Below, in pieces: positions 42,484-51,452 of a stretch of DNA of 64,000 nucleotides. Numbering within the stretch: the first letter of the stretch is position 1; the number at the start of each line of letters is the position of its first letter. Made by a program: the position numbers and the translations under genes. The notes below the pieces were generated by a model. The model ran no database searches. It had not been told where the DNA came from and worked only from the letters and a program-made list of their open reading frames with translations. Origin of the DNA: Methanobacteriota archaeon (GTDB taxonomy: Archaea > Halobacteriota > Methanosarcinia > Methanotrichales > Methanotrichaceae). The stretch is taken from contig JAKPCO010000101.1 of NCBI GenBank assembly GCA_029553285.1, forward strand, positions 1 through 64,000, given 5' to 3'.

Positions 42484-43698
42484 ATGGTATACACATACTC
42501 AGTTTCAGAGCTCTGCACCAGGATCCAGGACAGGTTAGCCGGGGATGTGAGGCTTCACGATGTCTGGGCGCGTGGCGAGCTCTCGAATGTTGTGAACCAC
42601 AGCTCAGGCCACAGGTACTTCACGCTGAAGGACTCTGAGGCCCAGATCTCATGCGTCATGTTCAGAGCCTACGCCTCTGACCTCGATTTCGTTCTCAGAG
42701 ACGGAATGAACGTCAGGGTATTCGGTGATGTGGGATTCTACAAGGTAAAGGGTGACGTCCAGCTTCAGGTGCGGTTGATCTCTCCTGACACGGGCATCGG
42801 GAGAAGCGTGATGGAGCTTGAATTCATCAGGAGAAGACTGGCAGCAGAGGGCCTGTTCGCTCCTGAGAGAAAGAGGCAGCTTCCCAGATATCCGGAGAGG
42901 ATAGGGATCGTCACATCCATGGATGGGGCCGCGCTTCGCGATGTTGTTCGCTCTCTTGGGAAGTATCCTGCAAGGATCATACTCTCTCCGGCGACCGTAC
43001 AGGGGGATGCAGCAGCCCAGAGCATGATCTCTGCGCTTAGAGCGCTGCGCGGGAGGGCGGACGTCATAATACTCTGCAGGGGTGGTGGCTCCGCTGAGGA
43101 CCTCTCCCCCTTCAACGACGAACACCTCGCCCGGGCGATAGCTGAGTGCGATGCTCCTGTCATCTCAGCGGTAGGTCATGAGGTGGATGTCACAATCGCC
43201 GATCTGGTCGCAGATGCGAGGGCGTCGACACCAACAGCTGCCGCGAAGCTTGCAGTGCCTGATGCGGAGGAGATCAGGCTGCGCCTGCGAAACCTGGAGG
43301 ATCGCATGACGTGGGCGATCGATTCGCATCTGGAACGGGTGAGATCGAGACTGGATTACCTCGGCAGGGGCATCGGAGCCCGCCAGATGTATGCTTTCCT
43401 GGAGAGAAGAAGAATCAGGCTGCGGGACCTCTCCAGGAGGCTCCCAGAGGCTGCGAGATCGATCGTTGATTCGAGGGTGAGACGGCTCGAGATCGCCAGG
43501 GCAAGACTGGATTCCGCAAGTCCTCTCGCGGTGCTCTCGAGGGGTTACACCATGGTCGTGGGCCCGGCCGGGGTCGTGTGCCGCGCAGCCGATCTCGGCA
43601 GGGGAGAGAACATCACGCTTGTGTTCTCAGACGGCGAGGCTTACTGCAGGGTGAGCGGAATCAAGCTCAGGGAATCCGGGCGAGAAGGGCCGGATTGA
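42484..43698 (+). CDS. xseA: Exodeoxyribonuclease VII large subunit
   Basis: 404 aa. A bacterial-type single-strand DNA nuclease subunit. N-terminal OB fold (GELSNVVNHSSGHRYFTLKD), catalytic domain with CRGGGSAEDLSPFNDE, AVGHEVDVTIADLVADARASTPTAAA, and a long coiled-coil region. The second conserved loop reads GHEVD where most have GHETD, but the His and Asp are kept. No xseB-like gene follows or precedes it, though XseA normally needs XseB. The gene is more typical of bacteria, so transfer is likely, but the codon use is like its neighbours. Confidence 0.93.
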   Translation: MVYTYSVSELCTRIQDRLAGDVRLHDVWARGELSNVVNHSSGHRYFTLKDSEAQISCVMFRAYASDLDFVLRDGMNVRVFGDVGFYKVKGDVQLQVRLISPDTGIGRSVMELEFIRRRLAAEGLFAPERKRQLPRYPERIGIVTSMDGAALRDVVRSLGKYPARIILSPATVQGDAAAQSMISALRALRGRADVIILCRGGGSAEDLSPFNDEHLARAIAECDAPVISAVGHEVDVTIADLVADARASTPTAAAKLAVPDAEEIRLRLRNLEDRMTWAIDSHLERVRSRLDYLGRGIGARQMYAFLERRRIRLRDLSRRLPEAARSIVDSRVRRLEIARARLDSASPLAVLSRGYTMVVGPAGVVCRAADLGRGENITLVFSDGEAYCRVSGIKLRESGREGPD

Positions 43699-43885
43699 GG
43701 CTGGATATCCGCACGGCATCGCACCGCTGAGTGATCACGGGCAGCGCAGTGAGTGTGGTGAGCATGAGGTGGCGTTCTCGCTTGACCCGAGACTGAGATC
43801 GTCAGGGCAGTGCCAGATGGCTGCGCATCCGCCCCGGCCACCTGCGCTATGGTGCTCGTATCAATTTCATGATGACTTCTTTGGC

Positions 43886-44491
43886 TCAGAAGAGCCTCAT
43901 AAGCTCCTCCGCTATTATCCTGTATCCATCCTCATTGGGGTGATCGAGGCCGGGCAGCACAAGCGAGTCGAGCGGCGTGCCGGATCTCACGCGCTCCATC
44001 CAGGCAGCATAAACATCAACAAATCCCACGCCCATTGCGGCTGCGATCTCCCCCATGGCACGATAGTAATCGAGCACGAGTTTGTCGTAGTAGGGAGTGA
44101 GTAGAGGCTGTGAGCTCAGAAGGATTATCTCGCTGCCGCACTCTGAGAGTATGATATCCACCATCTTCGAGATATTGGATCTGAACTCATCCAGGCTGAT
44201 TCCGTAGGCGGCATCGTTGATGCCGAAGTTTATCGTGACGAGATCAGGCCTGTGGTAGAGGACCGAGAGCGTCAGACGCGCCAGGCCATCCCTGCTCGTA
44301 TCCCCTGAGACGCCCTCGTTGTGCATCTCTATCCTGGCATCAGGGTATTTCTCCTGAAGCGCCCGCTTCCAGAAGTGCGGAAAGCCGTGCCTCACCGCAT
44401 ACCCTGCTGTGATCGAATCGCCGAATGCGACTATCACAACATGATTTCCAGCCTGCAGCGCCTCAACTGTCCTTCTGGTAAAAAGACTCAT
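43886..44491 (-). CDS. SGNH/GDSL hydrolase
   Basis: 201 aa. All four blocks of the SGNH family are visible: AFGDSITAG (catalytic Ser), EGVSGDTSRDG (Gly), INFGINDAAYG (Asn) and the C-terminal LDHPNEDG (Asp, His). There is no signal peptide. It overlaps trpA by four bases and ends the trpBA operon, which is odd for an esterase. Substrate is unknown; lipid, sugar-ester or other acyl substrates are all possible. Confidence 0.88.
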   Translation of the reverse strand: MSLFTRRTVEALQAGNHVVIVAFGDSITAGYAVRHGFPHFWKRALQEKYPDARIEMHNEGVSGDTSRDGLARLTLSVLYHRPDLVTINFGINDAAYGISLDEFRSNISKMVDIILSECGSEIILLSSQPLLTPYYDKLVLDYYRAMGEIAAAMGVGFVDVYAAWMERVRSGTPLDSLVLPGLDHPNEDGYRIIAEELMRLF

Positions 44492-45276
44492 GATTGCTGG
44501 ATGGATGCTGCGGACTTAACACTTACCTCAGTCATCGCCAATTTCATGCGTCTGATCAGATCCTCGAGCCGATCGAGCTCGTTTCTCCCGATGAGATCAA
44601 CACATGCAGAGCCGACTATGACGCCGTCCGCGCCGGCACGGAGAAGCTCAGCAGCATGCTCCGGCCTGGAGACCCCGAAGCCAACAGCTCTTGGAATGAC
44701 GGGAGGCACCCTCTCTATCAGATGCTTCGTAGACTCCAGGAGATCCGCGCTTGCGCCCGTGACCCCGGCTCTGGCGACGAGGTAGACAAAACCGGAGCTC
44801 AGGGCGATGATCTCACGGATGCGTTTATCAGGAGTGTTCGGGGCTATCATGTTTATGAGATCTATGCCATGCCGGCTCGCCGCCTCCCTGAGGGGGCGCG
44901 ATTCCTCCATTGGCAGATCTGGCACAATCATCCCGCATATCCCAGATGCTCTGCAGTCAGATGCAAACCTTTCCAGCCCGCGCCGGTAAACCATGTTGTA
45001 GTATCCCATGAAGACCTTTGGCACGCCCTCTATTCTGGATGCTATATCGAAGTAAAGGTCTGTGTTCATGCCAGCAGCTATCGCCCTCTGGGATGCGGCC
45101 TGTATAACGGGACCGTCCGCGATCGGGTCCGAGTGAGGAAGGCCGAGCTCAAGCACGTCAGCACCTGCACGTGCTATCCGCTCTGCGATCTCCACAGTCT
45201 CATCCGGCGATGGGTCACCTGCACAGATGTAGACGATGAGGGGTTTGCATCTCCCGAACACCTCAGACAGACTCAT
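44488..45276 (-). CDS. trpA: Tryptophan synthase alpha chain
   Basis: 262 aa. It splits indole-3-glycerol phosphate, sending indole to TrpB. Motifs are [23 protein letters not shown] (catalytic Glu and Asp), a DLPMEES loop (catalytic Asp region), [11 protein letters not shown] and FGVSRPEHA. It overlaps trpB by 14 bases and the SGNH gene by four, so the three are tightly coupled. Confidence 0.97.
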   Translation of the reverse strand: MSLSEVFGRCKPLIVYICAGDPSPDETVEIAERIARAGADVLELGLPHSDPIADGPVIQAASQRAIAAGMNTDLYFDIASRIEGVPKVFMGYYNMVYRRGLERFASDCRASGICGMIVPDLPMEESRPLREAASRHGIDLINMIAPNTPDKRIREIIALSSGFVYLVARAGVTGASADLLESTKHLIERVPPVIPRAVGFGVSRPEHAAELLRAGADGVIVGSACVDLIGRNELDRLEDLIRRMKLAMTEVSVKSAASIQQS

Positions 45277-46447
45277 AGGCCATCACCGTGTGAAGATCCT
45301 TGTCCCCTCTGCCCGAGATGTTTATCACGCTCAGTTCACCCAGCATCTCCGGGTGCTCCATCGCATATCCAACCGCATGAGCGGACTCGAGCGCTGGTAT
45401 TATGCCCTCCAGTTTTGACAGGGCCTTGAACCCCATGATCGCGGTTCTGTCGCTCGCCGTCGCCGTCTCGACCCTTCCTGTCTCCACGAGGTGGGCGAGC
45501 TCTGGCCCCACCCCCGGATAGTCCAGGCCGGCAGCTATCGAGTAAGACTCCAGTATCTGGCCGTATGGGTCCTGCAGTATCTTTGTCATGGCTCCGTGAA
45601 GCACCCCTGGATCCCCGAATGCGAGCGATGCCCCGTGCTCCGCGCTCCGATCTCCCCCGCCAGGACCCCTGCCTCCAGCCTCGACCGCTATGAGCCTGAC
45701 GTCATCATCTATGAACGGGGTGAATATGCCCATCGCATTCGATCCGCCGCCGACACATGCGACGATCGAGTCTGGAAGCCTCTTCTCCTCTGCGAGGATC
45801 TGCGATCTCGTCTCATCTCCTATGACCCTCTGGAACTCCCTGACCATTGATGGATACGGATGAGGCCCTGCGACGGTTCCGAGCAAATAGTGGGTGCTCT
45901 CGTAACTGGCAGCCCAGTCCCTGAGAGCCTCGTTTATCGCATCCTTCAGTGTTCTGGAGCCAGATCTGACAGGTATCACCCTGGCGCCCAGAAGTTCCAT
46001 TCTGAAGACGTTCATGCGCTGCCGCTCGATATCCACCTCGCCCATGTATATCTCCGTCTCAAATCCCAGCAGGGCGCCCACGATCGCCGTGGCGACACCA
46101 TGCTGGCCGGCGCCGGTCTCTGCTATCAGTCTTTTCTTCTTCATGTATTTGGCTAGAAGGCCCTGTCCCAGCGTGTTGTTGATCTTGTGCGCGCCGCCGT
46201 GGAGCAGGTCCTCCCTCTTGAGGTACACATCCCTTCCGAGAGCTCTGCTGAGATTCTCAGCTCTGTAGAGCGGCGTCGGCCTGCCGGCGAAATCTCTCAT
46301 GAGAGTTGAGAGCTCCCTCAAAAACTCAGGATCTACCCGCAGCCTCTCAAACGCCTCAGCAAGCTCGAGAAGCGGCTGCACCAGCGTCTCGGGAACAAAC
46401 CTGCCACCGTATCTGCCGAACCTGACCTCGCAGGATATCTCATCCAT
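45263..46447 (-). CDS. trpB: Tryptophan synthase beta chain
   Basis: 394 aa PLP enzyme condensing indole and serine. It is the TrpB1 type ([12 protein letters not shown] start) with the PLP lysine in [26 protein letters not shown] and the phosphate loop GGGSNAMG. It is the first gene of the operon trpB-trpA-SGNH. Other trp genes are not in the window. The promoter carries a two-site operator-like repeat. Confidence 0.97.
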   Translation of the reverse strand: MDEISCEVRFGRYGGRFVPETLVQPLLELAEAFERLRVDPEFLRELSTLMRDFAGRPTPLYRAENLSRALGRDVYLKREDLLHGGAHKINNTLGQGLLAKYMKKKRLIAETGAGQHGVATAIVGALLGFETEIYMGEVDIERQRMNVFRMELLGARVIPVRSGSRTLKDAINEALRDWAASYESTHYLLGTVAGPHPYPSMVREFQRVIGDETRSQILAEEKRLPDSIVACVGGGSNAMGIFTPFIDDDVRLIAVEAGGRGPGGGDRSAEHGASLAFGDPGVLHGAMTKILQDPYGQILESYSIAAGLDYPGVGPELAHLVETGRVETATASDRTAIMGFKALSKLEGIIPALESAHAVGYAMEHPEMLGELSVINISGRGDKDLHTVMAYESV

Positions 46448-46477
46448 AGATCACGCCACCAGTTTGATGTATAACAA

Positions 46478-46514
46478 AGTACATTGTTGGACTTAATAGT
46501 ACATTATATTTAAA
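46478..46514 (-). promoter_or_regulatory. trpB promoter with twin TGTACT sites
   Basis: On the minus strand AATGTACT occurs twice (46498-46505 and 46478-46485), exactly 20 bases apart, two DNA turns. The TATA (TTTAAATA, 46507-46514) is directly upstream of the first, so both sites lie at the promoter and presumed start. TGTACA is the TRP box of the TrpY repressor in Methanothermobacter. The resemblance and spacing suggest a similar tryptophan-responsive repressor; no trpY is in the window. Confidence 0.5.
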
Positions 46515-46564
46515 ACTGCCGGATGGTGTGGAGACGAGTGGAGAGGATCATTAATAAACGCATC

Positions 46565-46615
46565 CGCTTTTATGACTGGTGCCCATCCGGGCAAGTCATC
46601 AGATGGATAAGAGCG
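46565..46615 (-). repeat. Family B element, copy 7 (deletion derivative)
   Basis: Only 51 bp. The left end is CGCTTTTAT and the right end GGGCAAGTCATCAGATGGATAAGAGCG, the same right end as copies 4 and 8. The interior is lost. Confidence 0.6.
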
Positions 46616-46692
46616 AATGCGTCTCAGCGTCCCTCTGTGATTGGTGCGAAAACAGCGCTGTGAGGGGCAGCAAACCCTTCCCGGACGCACGC

Positions 46693-46971
46693 TTATCTAT
46701 CAGCCGGGCGGCTCTTATTATTATATTTTAAATATAAAGCGATTCCACATAAAAAGCTTGCCAGCGACACCGCATTTGATACTATGAGGATTGTGTTGTT
46801 CAGGTATATGCCATAGAGGAGCCAGAGGAAGATACCTGTGGTGTACTGAAGAAGCATCGGGAGGCTCAGATCTCCGACAAGCTTGGTCCTGTACATCTTG
46901 ATGATCTGGGGATAAAATCCGAACATCGTGAGGGATCCCGCTGCGATGCCAACCAGATCCCATGCCTCCAT
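46693..46971 (-). CDS. SemiSWEET-type sugar transporter
   Basis: 92 aa with three membrane helices. The PQ-loop helix GFYPQIIKMYRTK, the LSLPMLL turn and the helix GIFLWLLYGIYLNN are hallmarks of SemiSWEET/MtN3-like half-transporters, which dimerise to move small sugars. ATG 46971 has GAGG eight bases upstream. The gene begins 17 bases after the stop of a secreted protein, so the pair is an operon. Such transporters are mostly bacterial and eukaryotic and uncommon in methanogens. Confidence 0.88.
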   Translation of the reverse strand: MEAWDLVGIAAGSLTMFGFYPQIIKMYRTKLVGDLSLPMLLQYTTGIFLWLLYGIYLNNTILIVSNAVSLASFLCGIALYLKYNNKSRPADR

Positions 46972-46988
46972 CGAACCAGCCTCTGATA

Positions 46989-47339
46989 TCAGAATGGAGG
47001 GATCCAGCTGCTTTCGTTGTACGCCATCGTGTATAGACTGTCTGATGTGCTTCCCAGCCAGTCGGAGCCGATCTGTGTTTGAGTCGAGTTTGTATCCCTC
47101 ACGAGCACGCCATTGACGAGCCTCCATCCTCTCGGCACACCACCCCAGCTCCAGAGGTCGTTGCTGAGGGTCACATTGCTTGTTGTGTTTATGTTGCTCA
47201 TCAGCCATGCCCTTCCAAAATCCCCGCTGACGCTCTGGAATCCAACCCCTGAGCTCGCATTTCCCTTGACCTCTGCCATGGCACACTGGAGCGACAGAAT
47301 GAGAAGCAGTGCAGCCGTAAATATCTTGCAGGCATTCAT
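46989..47339 (-). CDS. Small secreted protein
   Basis: 116 aa. N-terminal signal peptide (Lys at 5, then a Phe/Leu/Ile core and an Ala-Met-Ala cleavage region). The mature part is rich in Ser, Asn, Trp and Gly with several NxS/T sequons and no membrane segment. Cotranscribed with the SemiSWEET gene. A TATA-like TTTTATATATC lies about 45 bases upstream. No recognised family. Confidence 0.7.
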   Translation of the reverse strand: MNACKIFTAALLLILSLQCAMAEVKGNASSGVGFQSVSGDFGRAWLMSNINTTSNVTLSNDLWSWGGVPRGWRLVNGVLVRDTNSTQTQIGSDWLGSTSDSLYTMAYNESSWIPPF

Positions 47340-47453
47340 GTGCCTGAGGAGGTAACGTGTGGGATAAAAGGATGTTGGCAGAGATGCGAATGATATATAA
47401 AAAGATGTTTTTTTAAAGTGTGAACAGGATGTGCTCTGTTGAATAATTGAGGT
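47340..47453. other. Spacer with divergent promoters
   Basis: AT-rich and holding the minus-strand TATA for the secreted protein (47387-47400). No gene is seen. It adjoins repeat copy B8. Confidence 0.35.
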
Positions 47454-47577
47454 CGCTCTTATGCGTTAAACAACTTGTGGGTCATGCTTGGAGGTTGCTG
47501 AACGCAATCATTCCCCCGGAAGGAGGGCAGAGCAGGAGCGGTGTCTCTTTGGGCAAGTCATCAGATGGATAAGAGCG
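47454..47577 (-). repeat. Family B element, copy 8
   Basis: 124 bp with ends CGCTCTTAT and ATAAGAGCG. Same orientation as copy 4 at 5701 and sharing its TTGCTGAACGCAATCATTC core. It lies just upstream of the promoter of the FtsZ-like operon. Confidence 0.8.
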
Positions 47578-47584
47578 ATTGAGG

Positions 47585-47611
47585 TATATAAAATCGAATG
47601 CCATCGATTTT
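47585..47611 (+). promoter_or_regulatory. Promoter and palindrome of the FtsZ-like operon
   Basis: TATATAAAA at 47585-47593 is a consensus TATA box. It runs into AAAATCGA-6-TCGATTTT (47590-47611), a perfect 8-bp inverted repeat spanning the predicted start. A second, weaker TATA (CTTTAAATG, 47693-47701) lies closer to the gene. A repressor bound to the palindrome would block the first promoter. The leader would be about 200 bases from the first promoter and about 90 from the second. The repeat plus T-run could also stop transcription. Confidence 0.5.
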
Positions 47612-47813
47612 TACTGCAACTACAATTTGTATGAATTGGCCCTATGATATCGGATTCTCGAACATTATTCGACACAGCATCACCTGCAGAAGGCTTTAAA
47701 TGTTATAATCGTATAGGAGCTGTGAGAGTAGGCTCTGACGAGGGGCTGCAATCTGGATATATGAATCATAACGGCCGGGTGGGCATCTGCCTGTTGGCAT
47801 GGGGGTTAACTGA

Positions 47814-49427
47814 TTGAGAAGATTGCTGTGTCTCATAGTGCTTGTGTTTGCAGTCGCATCATCTCGTGGGATAGACGCGTCGATATACTTCTCGCAGGAG
47901 GGCACACCAAGAGAGCCCCTTGATGTCGGCAAGAGTCTAGTCTACATCGTGGAGCTCTCGGGCGCGAAGAACTCGATGATGTACACCGTGGAGCTCACAA
48001 TCGGCCCGGATTCATCTGATACCTCGATCTCGAAGAGCTTCACGGAAAAGCTGAACCTGAACCCTGGCGCAACAGGTGTGCTCAGATTTGATGTCAACTT
48101 CCAGTCCCCGGATCTCAGAAAGGGCGATTTCGGGAGATGGCTATCCGACAAAAACGACACGACCATATGGGACAGGGCATGGTACAGGGCAACGATAACA
48201 TCGCTCGACCCCTTTGAGAAGCCGGTGGTCAGGGAGGACTACACCGGCCACCCAACACTGGTGAAGGTCTTCGAGGAGTTCAGAGATGCATCTGTGACCC
48301 CGAGAAAGGGGACCAGGGATGATCTCTATACTTACGAGGTGAGCGTCTTCTCCACAGCTCCTGACAACATAACGCTTGAGGTCGCTCCATCAAAGAACGG
48401 CCCGTGGACGCCTGTGGGAACACAGGATTACACAGCTCCAGGAAGCTGGAAGGTGCTGAGATGGCAGAACGTATCCCTCGACTTCGACTTCAGCTCGGCC
48501 TACTACAGATTTGTGGGGAGAAAGGAGAAGACCTTTGACGGCCCCTTCTGGCCGGTCTCGGTCGAGTTCAGAAACGCGACCCTCTCTCCGGAGAGGGGTC
48601 TCTCTGACACACCGTTCCAGTACGCCCTCGAGGTCAACGCATCCAAGGAGATAGAGGTCTCGCTTAATGTTTGGGATGTCGGATCGAAGAGCTTTGTCAC
48701 AGCGGGAAGGCGCACATACAGAAACACCTCCACCTGGGAGAGGCTCGAGTGGAATGATGTACGTGTGACTGCCACGCCTGAAGCATACGGATCGTCCCAG
48801 TACTACTATGGCTTCCACTACATAGATGCAGAGTCGCCATTCGCCACAACAAAGGATATGATCGGAAGGTACTATGCCGGCCCAGATGTGGTGGTCGTGT
48901 GGGTGAAGAACGCGACCGTATCACCGGAGAAGGGCAGCGCCTACACATCATACACGTACACAGCCGAGATCGAGACCACAAAGCCAAGGTGTGATGTGGA
49001 GCTGCAGATAAGGCCACCGGAATCTGACCTCTGGGTTTCCAGGGGAATGTTGACTTACACAGGCTCCAGCAGCACACTTGTTTGGAGGAACGTGACCTTC
49101 GATATCAAGGATGCTGATCTCCTCGGAATGGCCTGGTACAGATTCGTTCTCGATAACAACGTGCTCGGCGAGTTCCCCGGGCCGGAGTTCGATGTGAGCT
49201 TCAGGGACGCGACGTACAGCAGGATAGGCAACACAGACAGATTCAACTACAGGGTCTCGGTCAGAGCTCTGAGGCCGATTGATGTTGAGCTCATCTACAC
49301 AGACGACGGGAAGAGCTGGATACGCTCAGGTCTCCTTCAGAATTACAGCACCCCTGGCAACTGGACCGAGCTATCATGGAACAACCAGCCCTGGCACCAG
49401 ACGGTGCAGTTCGATGTGAAGAGGTAA
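47814..49427 (+). CDS. Secreted protein with tandem beta-sandwich repeats
   Basis: 537 aa with a signal peptide (basic start, then a Leu/Val core). After an N-terminal domain (about 22-150), four repeats of 80-105 residues follow at about 152, 247, 355 and 452. Each opens with a pattern like FRDATVSPxKG, then YTYEVSV, an acidic or polar strand, and WxxLxWxNV near its end. They probably fold as Ig-like sandwiches. There is no C-terminal anchor, so it may be released or bind the neighbour product. TTG 47814 lies about eight bases after GGGGGTTA. First of four tightly packed genes. No family was recognised. Confidence 0.82.
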   Translation: MRRLLCLIVLVFAVASSRGIDASIYFSQEGTPREPLDVGKSLVYIVELSGAKNSMMYTVELTIGPDSSDTSISKSFTEKLNLNPGATGVLRFDVNFQSPDLRKGDFGRWLSDKNDTTIWDRAWYRATITSLDPFEKPVVREDYTGHPTLVKVFEEFRDASVTPRKGTRDDLYTYEVSVFSTAPDNITLEVAPSKNGPWTPVGTQDYTAPGSWKVLRWQNVSLDFDFSSAYYRFVGRKEKTFDGPFWPVSVEFRNATLSPERGLSDTPFQYALEVNASKEIEVSLNVWDVGSKSFVTAGRRTYRNTSTWERLEWNDVRVTATPEAYGSSQYYYGFHYIDAESPFATTKDMIGRYYAGPDVVVVWVKNATVSPEKGSAYTSYTYTAEIETTKPRCDVELQIRPPESDLWVSRGMLTYTGSSSTLVWRNVTFDIKDADLLGMAWYRFVLDNNVLGEFPGPEFDVSFRDATYSRIGNTDRFNYRVSVRALRPIDVELIYTDDGKSWIRSGLLQNYSTPGNWTELSWNNQPWHQTVQFDVKR

Positions 49428-49431
49428 TAGC

Positions 49432-50874
49432 ATGCGATACAGGCTTCTCGCTCTCCTGCTGCTCATGCTTGTCCTCTCAGCATATGCAGAGGGGCCGAGC
49501 GTGAGCCCCGCGCCACCCACGCCCTCTGAGGGCGGAGGAGGTGGGAGCAGCCACAGGCAGACCGATATGGAGAAGATAATAAAGGCGCTCGAGCAGGGGA
49601 AGAAACAGAACCCGAAGAGGTTTGAGTATCTGCAGACTCTCCTATGGAAGGAGTACACCCCTCCCGGGGAGTACAGGCTGCCTGCGGTCCTGATATATTA
49701 CAGGGGAAACACAACGGTTCGCAGAAGCGATCCCCTGGAGATACAGGCGTATGTGACAAATGAGAACGAGCTTGAGATAAGACGGCCTCTTTACATCGAC
49801 CTTGAGATGGCGGAGCCAGGGGGGGATTTCAGGCGGGTCAACAGCCAGACCCAGATCGTGCAGGTCAATGAATACTTCTCCACTGACGGCATCAACTACA
49901 CATACAGGAGCTTCCCTGAGATCACCGATCTGCGGAGCCTGAAAGAGACGGGAAGGGTTCGTTTCAGGATAAAATACACTGACAGCCTGTACAAGATGTA
50001 CTCATCTAACTGGTCGGTATCATCCCCGCAGCTCTTTCCCGTGCTGGAGCTTAATGTGATCAACAATCCGCCCGTGGTAAATTACACAAATGTCACATAC
50101 AGACCGAGATACAGCGATCCGATAGAGTATGTAGCTGATATCATGGATCCCGATGGTGATACTCTGAATGTGACGCTCCACATCTTGAATGAGGATAACA
50201 GCACTGAGCGGACGAATGTCACCCAGGAGCTTCGCGGCAGCGGGACAGTGAGGTTCAGAAACAGCGAGTACGGTTTCTTCGGAAAGGAAGATGCAGGTAA
50301 GACATTCCACTACTACTACACTGTGGGTGATGGGATCAATGTGACCTCAACGAATATCGCAGAGGGCCCTGAGATAAGGCCCACACCAAAGCTGCTCGTA
50401 GAGAGCCCGAGGATGGTTGCAGAGGATGAAAACTACTACTGGTGGGGCAGGTACAACTTCAGCATAGACGTGAAGAGCCAGGACGAGAACTCGTTCCCGC
50501 TGACTGTGTACCTCTACACCAGCACACCATCAAATCCATGGAAGCTCCGCGGATCGAGGACGGTCACGGTGACGCCCGAGAGGCAGACTGTATCATTCGA
50601 GACGAGCTTCGATGTATCTGACAGCAACCAGACGTTTGCATACAGGTTCTCCTACTCAGAGCCGGATCAGAACGGCAGGACGAGCATGGATCTCGCAGCG
50701 GACAAACCGATAAATCCGAAGATCGTGAAGTATTCGATACTCTCACCATTGGGCATAGCAAATGTGATCCTCACTCTGATAATATTCCTCTCTGCCGGTG
50801 TGATCGTGGAACGCGTGAGCAACAACAGGGGAAGGAAAAAAGAGATTAAAGGCAACCAGGAGGGAGGCAGATGA
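49432..50874 (+). CDS. Secreted beta-rich protein with C-terminal membrane anchor
   Basis: 480 aa. N-terminal signal peptide, a Gly/Pro/Ser-rich linker (about 24-40), a helical segment to about 75 and then beta-rich domains with many NxS/T sequons. One domain has DPDGDTLNVTLH, as in cadherin or PKD-like repeats. A single hydrophobic helix near 445-468 is followed by a basic tail (RGRKKE), so the bulk is outside and the tail inside. It begins five bases after the previous stop and overlaps the next gene by four. Probably a surface partner of the 537-aa protein. Confidence 0.82.
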   Translation: MRYRLLALLLLMLVLSAYAEGPSVSPAPPTPSEGGGGGSSHRQTDMEKIIKALEQGKKQNPKRFEYLQTLLWKEYTPPGEYRLPAVLIYYRGNTTVRRSDPLEIQAYVTNENELEIRRPLYIDLEMAEPGGDFRRVNSQTQIVQVNEYFSTDGINYTYRSFPEITDLRSLKETGRVRFRIKYTDSLYKMYSSNWSVSSPQLFPVLELNVINNPPVVNYTNVTYRPRYSDPIEYVADIMDPDGDTLNVTLHILNEDNSTERTNVTQELRGSGTVRFRNSEYGFFGKEDAGKTFHYYYTVGDGINVTSTNIAEGPEIRPTPKLLVESPRMVAEDENYYWWGRYNFSIDVKSQDENSFPLTVYLYTSTPSNPWKLRGSRTVTVTPERQTVSFETSFDVSDSNQTFAYRFSYSEPDQNGRTSMDLAADKPINPKIVKYSILSPLGIANVILTLIIFLSAGVIVERVSNNRGRKKEIKGNQEGGR

Positions 50875-51452
50875 TCTGGGCTGCGATGCTGCTCGCCCTG
50901 CTGCTCGTAGGGCTGGTGGTTCACCGGATGAACTTCGAGCGCGTATACAGGAGGCTCTCCGAGCTCTCATCTGGCGTCTCCAGGGATAAGCTGTATGAGC
51001 TGCTGTCCGTAGATCACGGAGCCAACTTCTCTGCCATGGTCTTTTCCTCATGGGTCGCGTTCTTCGTAGCGTTCATGTATTACCTTCTCCCACCATTGAT
51101 CCCGTGGCTGCTCAGATCAGGGTTTCCAATTGCCAGCAACTACGGATTGGTCCTTTTCGCTGTGATAGTTGCATCACTGGCATCGTTCCTGCTATGGGCC
51201 AGCAGAAGCTTTCCCGTATGGCTGAGGCTCTCTGAGATCTACAGAATATACCCACTATCGAGGAATGAGATGTCTCTGTGCGCAGCCACGGTGTTTGTGC
51301 TTGTGGTCTCGGCAGGACTATCATTCTGCAATTTTGTCAATTATCCCTTCGTGAACAGGACACTTGAAACTGCAGCCTGGCTGCTGCTTCTTGTGGCCCT
51401 GATTTTGCTTTTCATCCCTGTGTTTAATGAGTTCGTGGAGGCCGGTCGATGA
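50871..51452 (+). CDS. Four-helix integral membrane protein
   Basis: 193 aa. Helix 1 spans residues 2-18, followed by a cytoplasm-like charged stretch (19-50), then three or four helices (about 58-80, 90-110, 135-155, 165-187). The final five residues are polar. It overlaps the upstream gene by four bases and the FtsZ-like gene by four. I do not recognise the family. Its position makes it a candidate link between the surface proteins and the cytoplasmic GTPase. Confidence 0.8.
   Translation: MIWAAMLLALLLVGLVVHRMNFERVYRRLSELSSGVSRDKLYELLSVDHGANFSAMVFSSWVAFFVAFMYYLLPPLIPWLLRSGFPIASNYGLVLFAVIVASLASFLLWASRSFPVWLRLSEIYRIYPLSRNEMSLCAATVFVLVVSAGLSFCNFVNYPFVNRTLETAAWLLLLVALILLFIPVFNEFVEAGR

Noticed and set aside
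43699-43885. xseB downstream of xseA
   Set aside because: No frame of suitable length or helix pattern is found.
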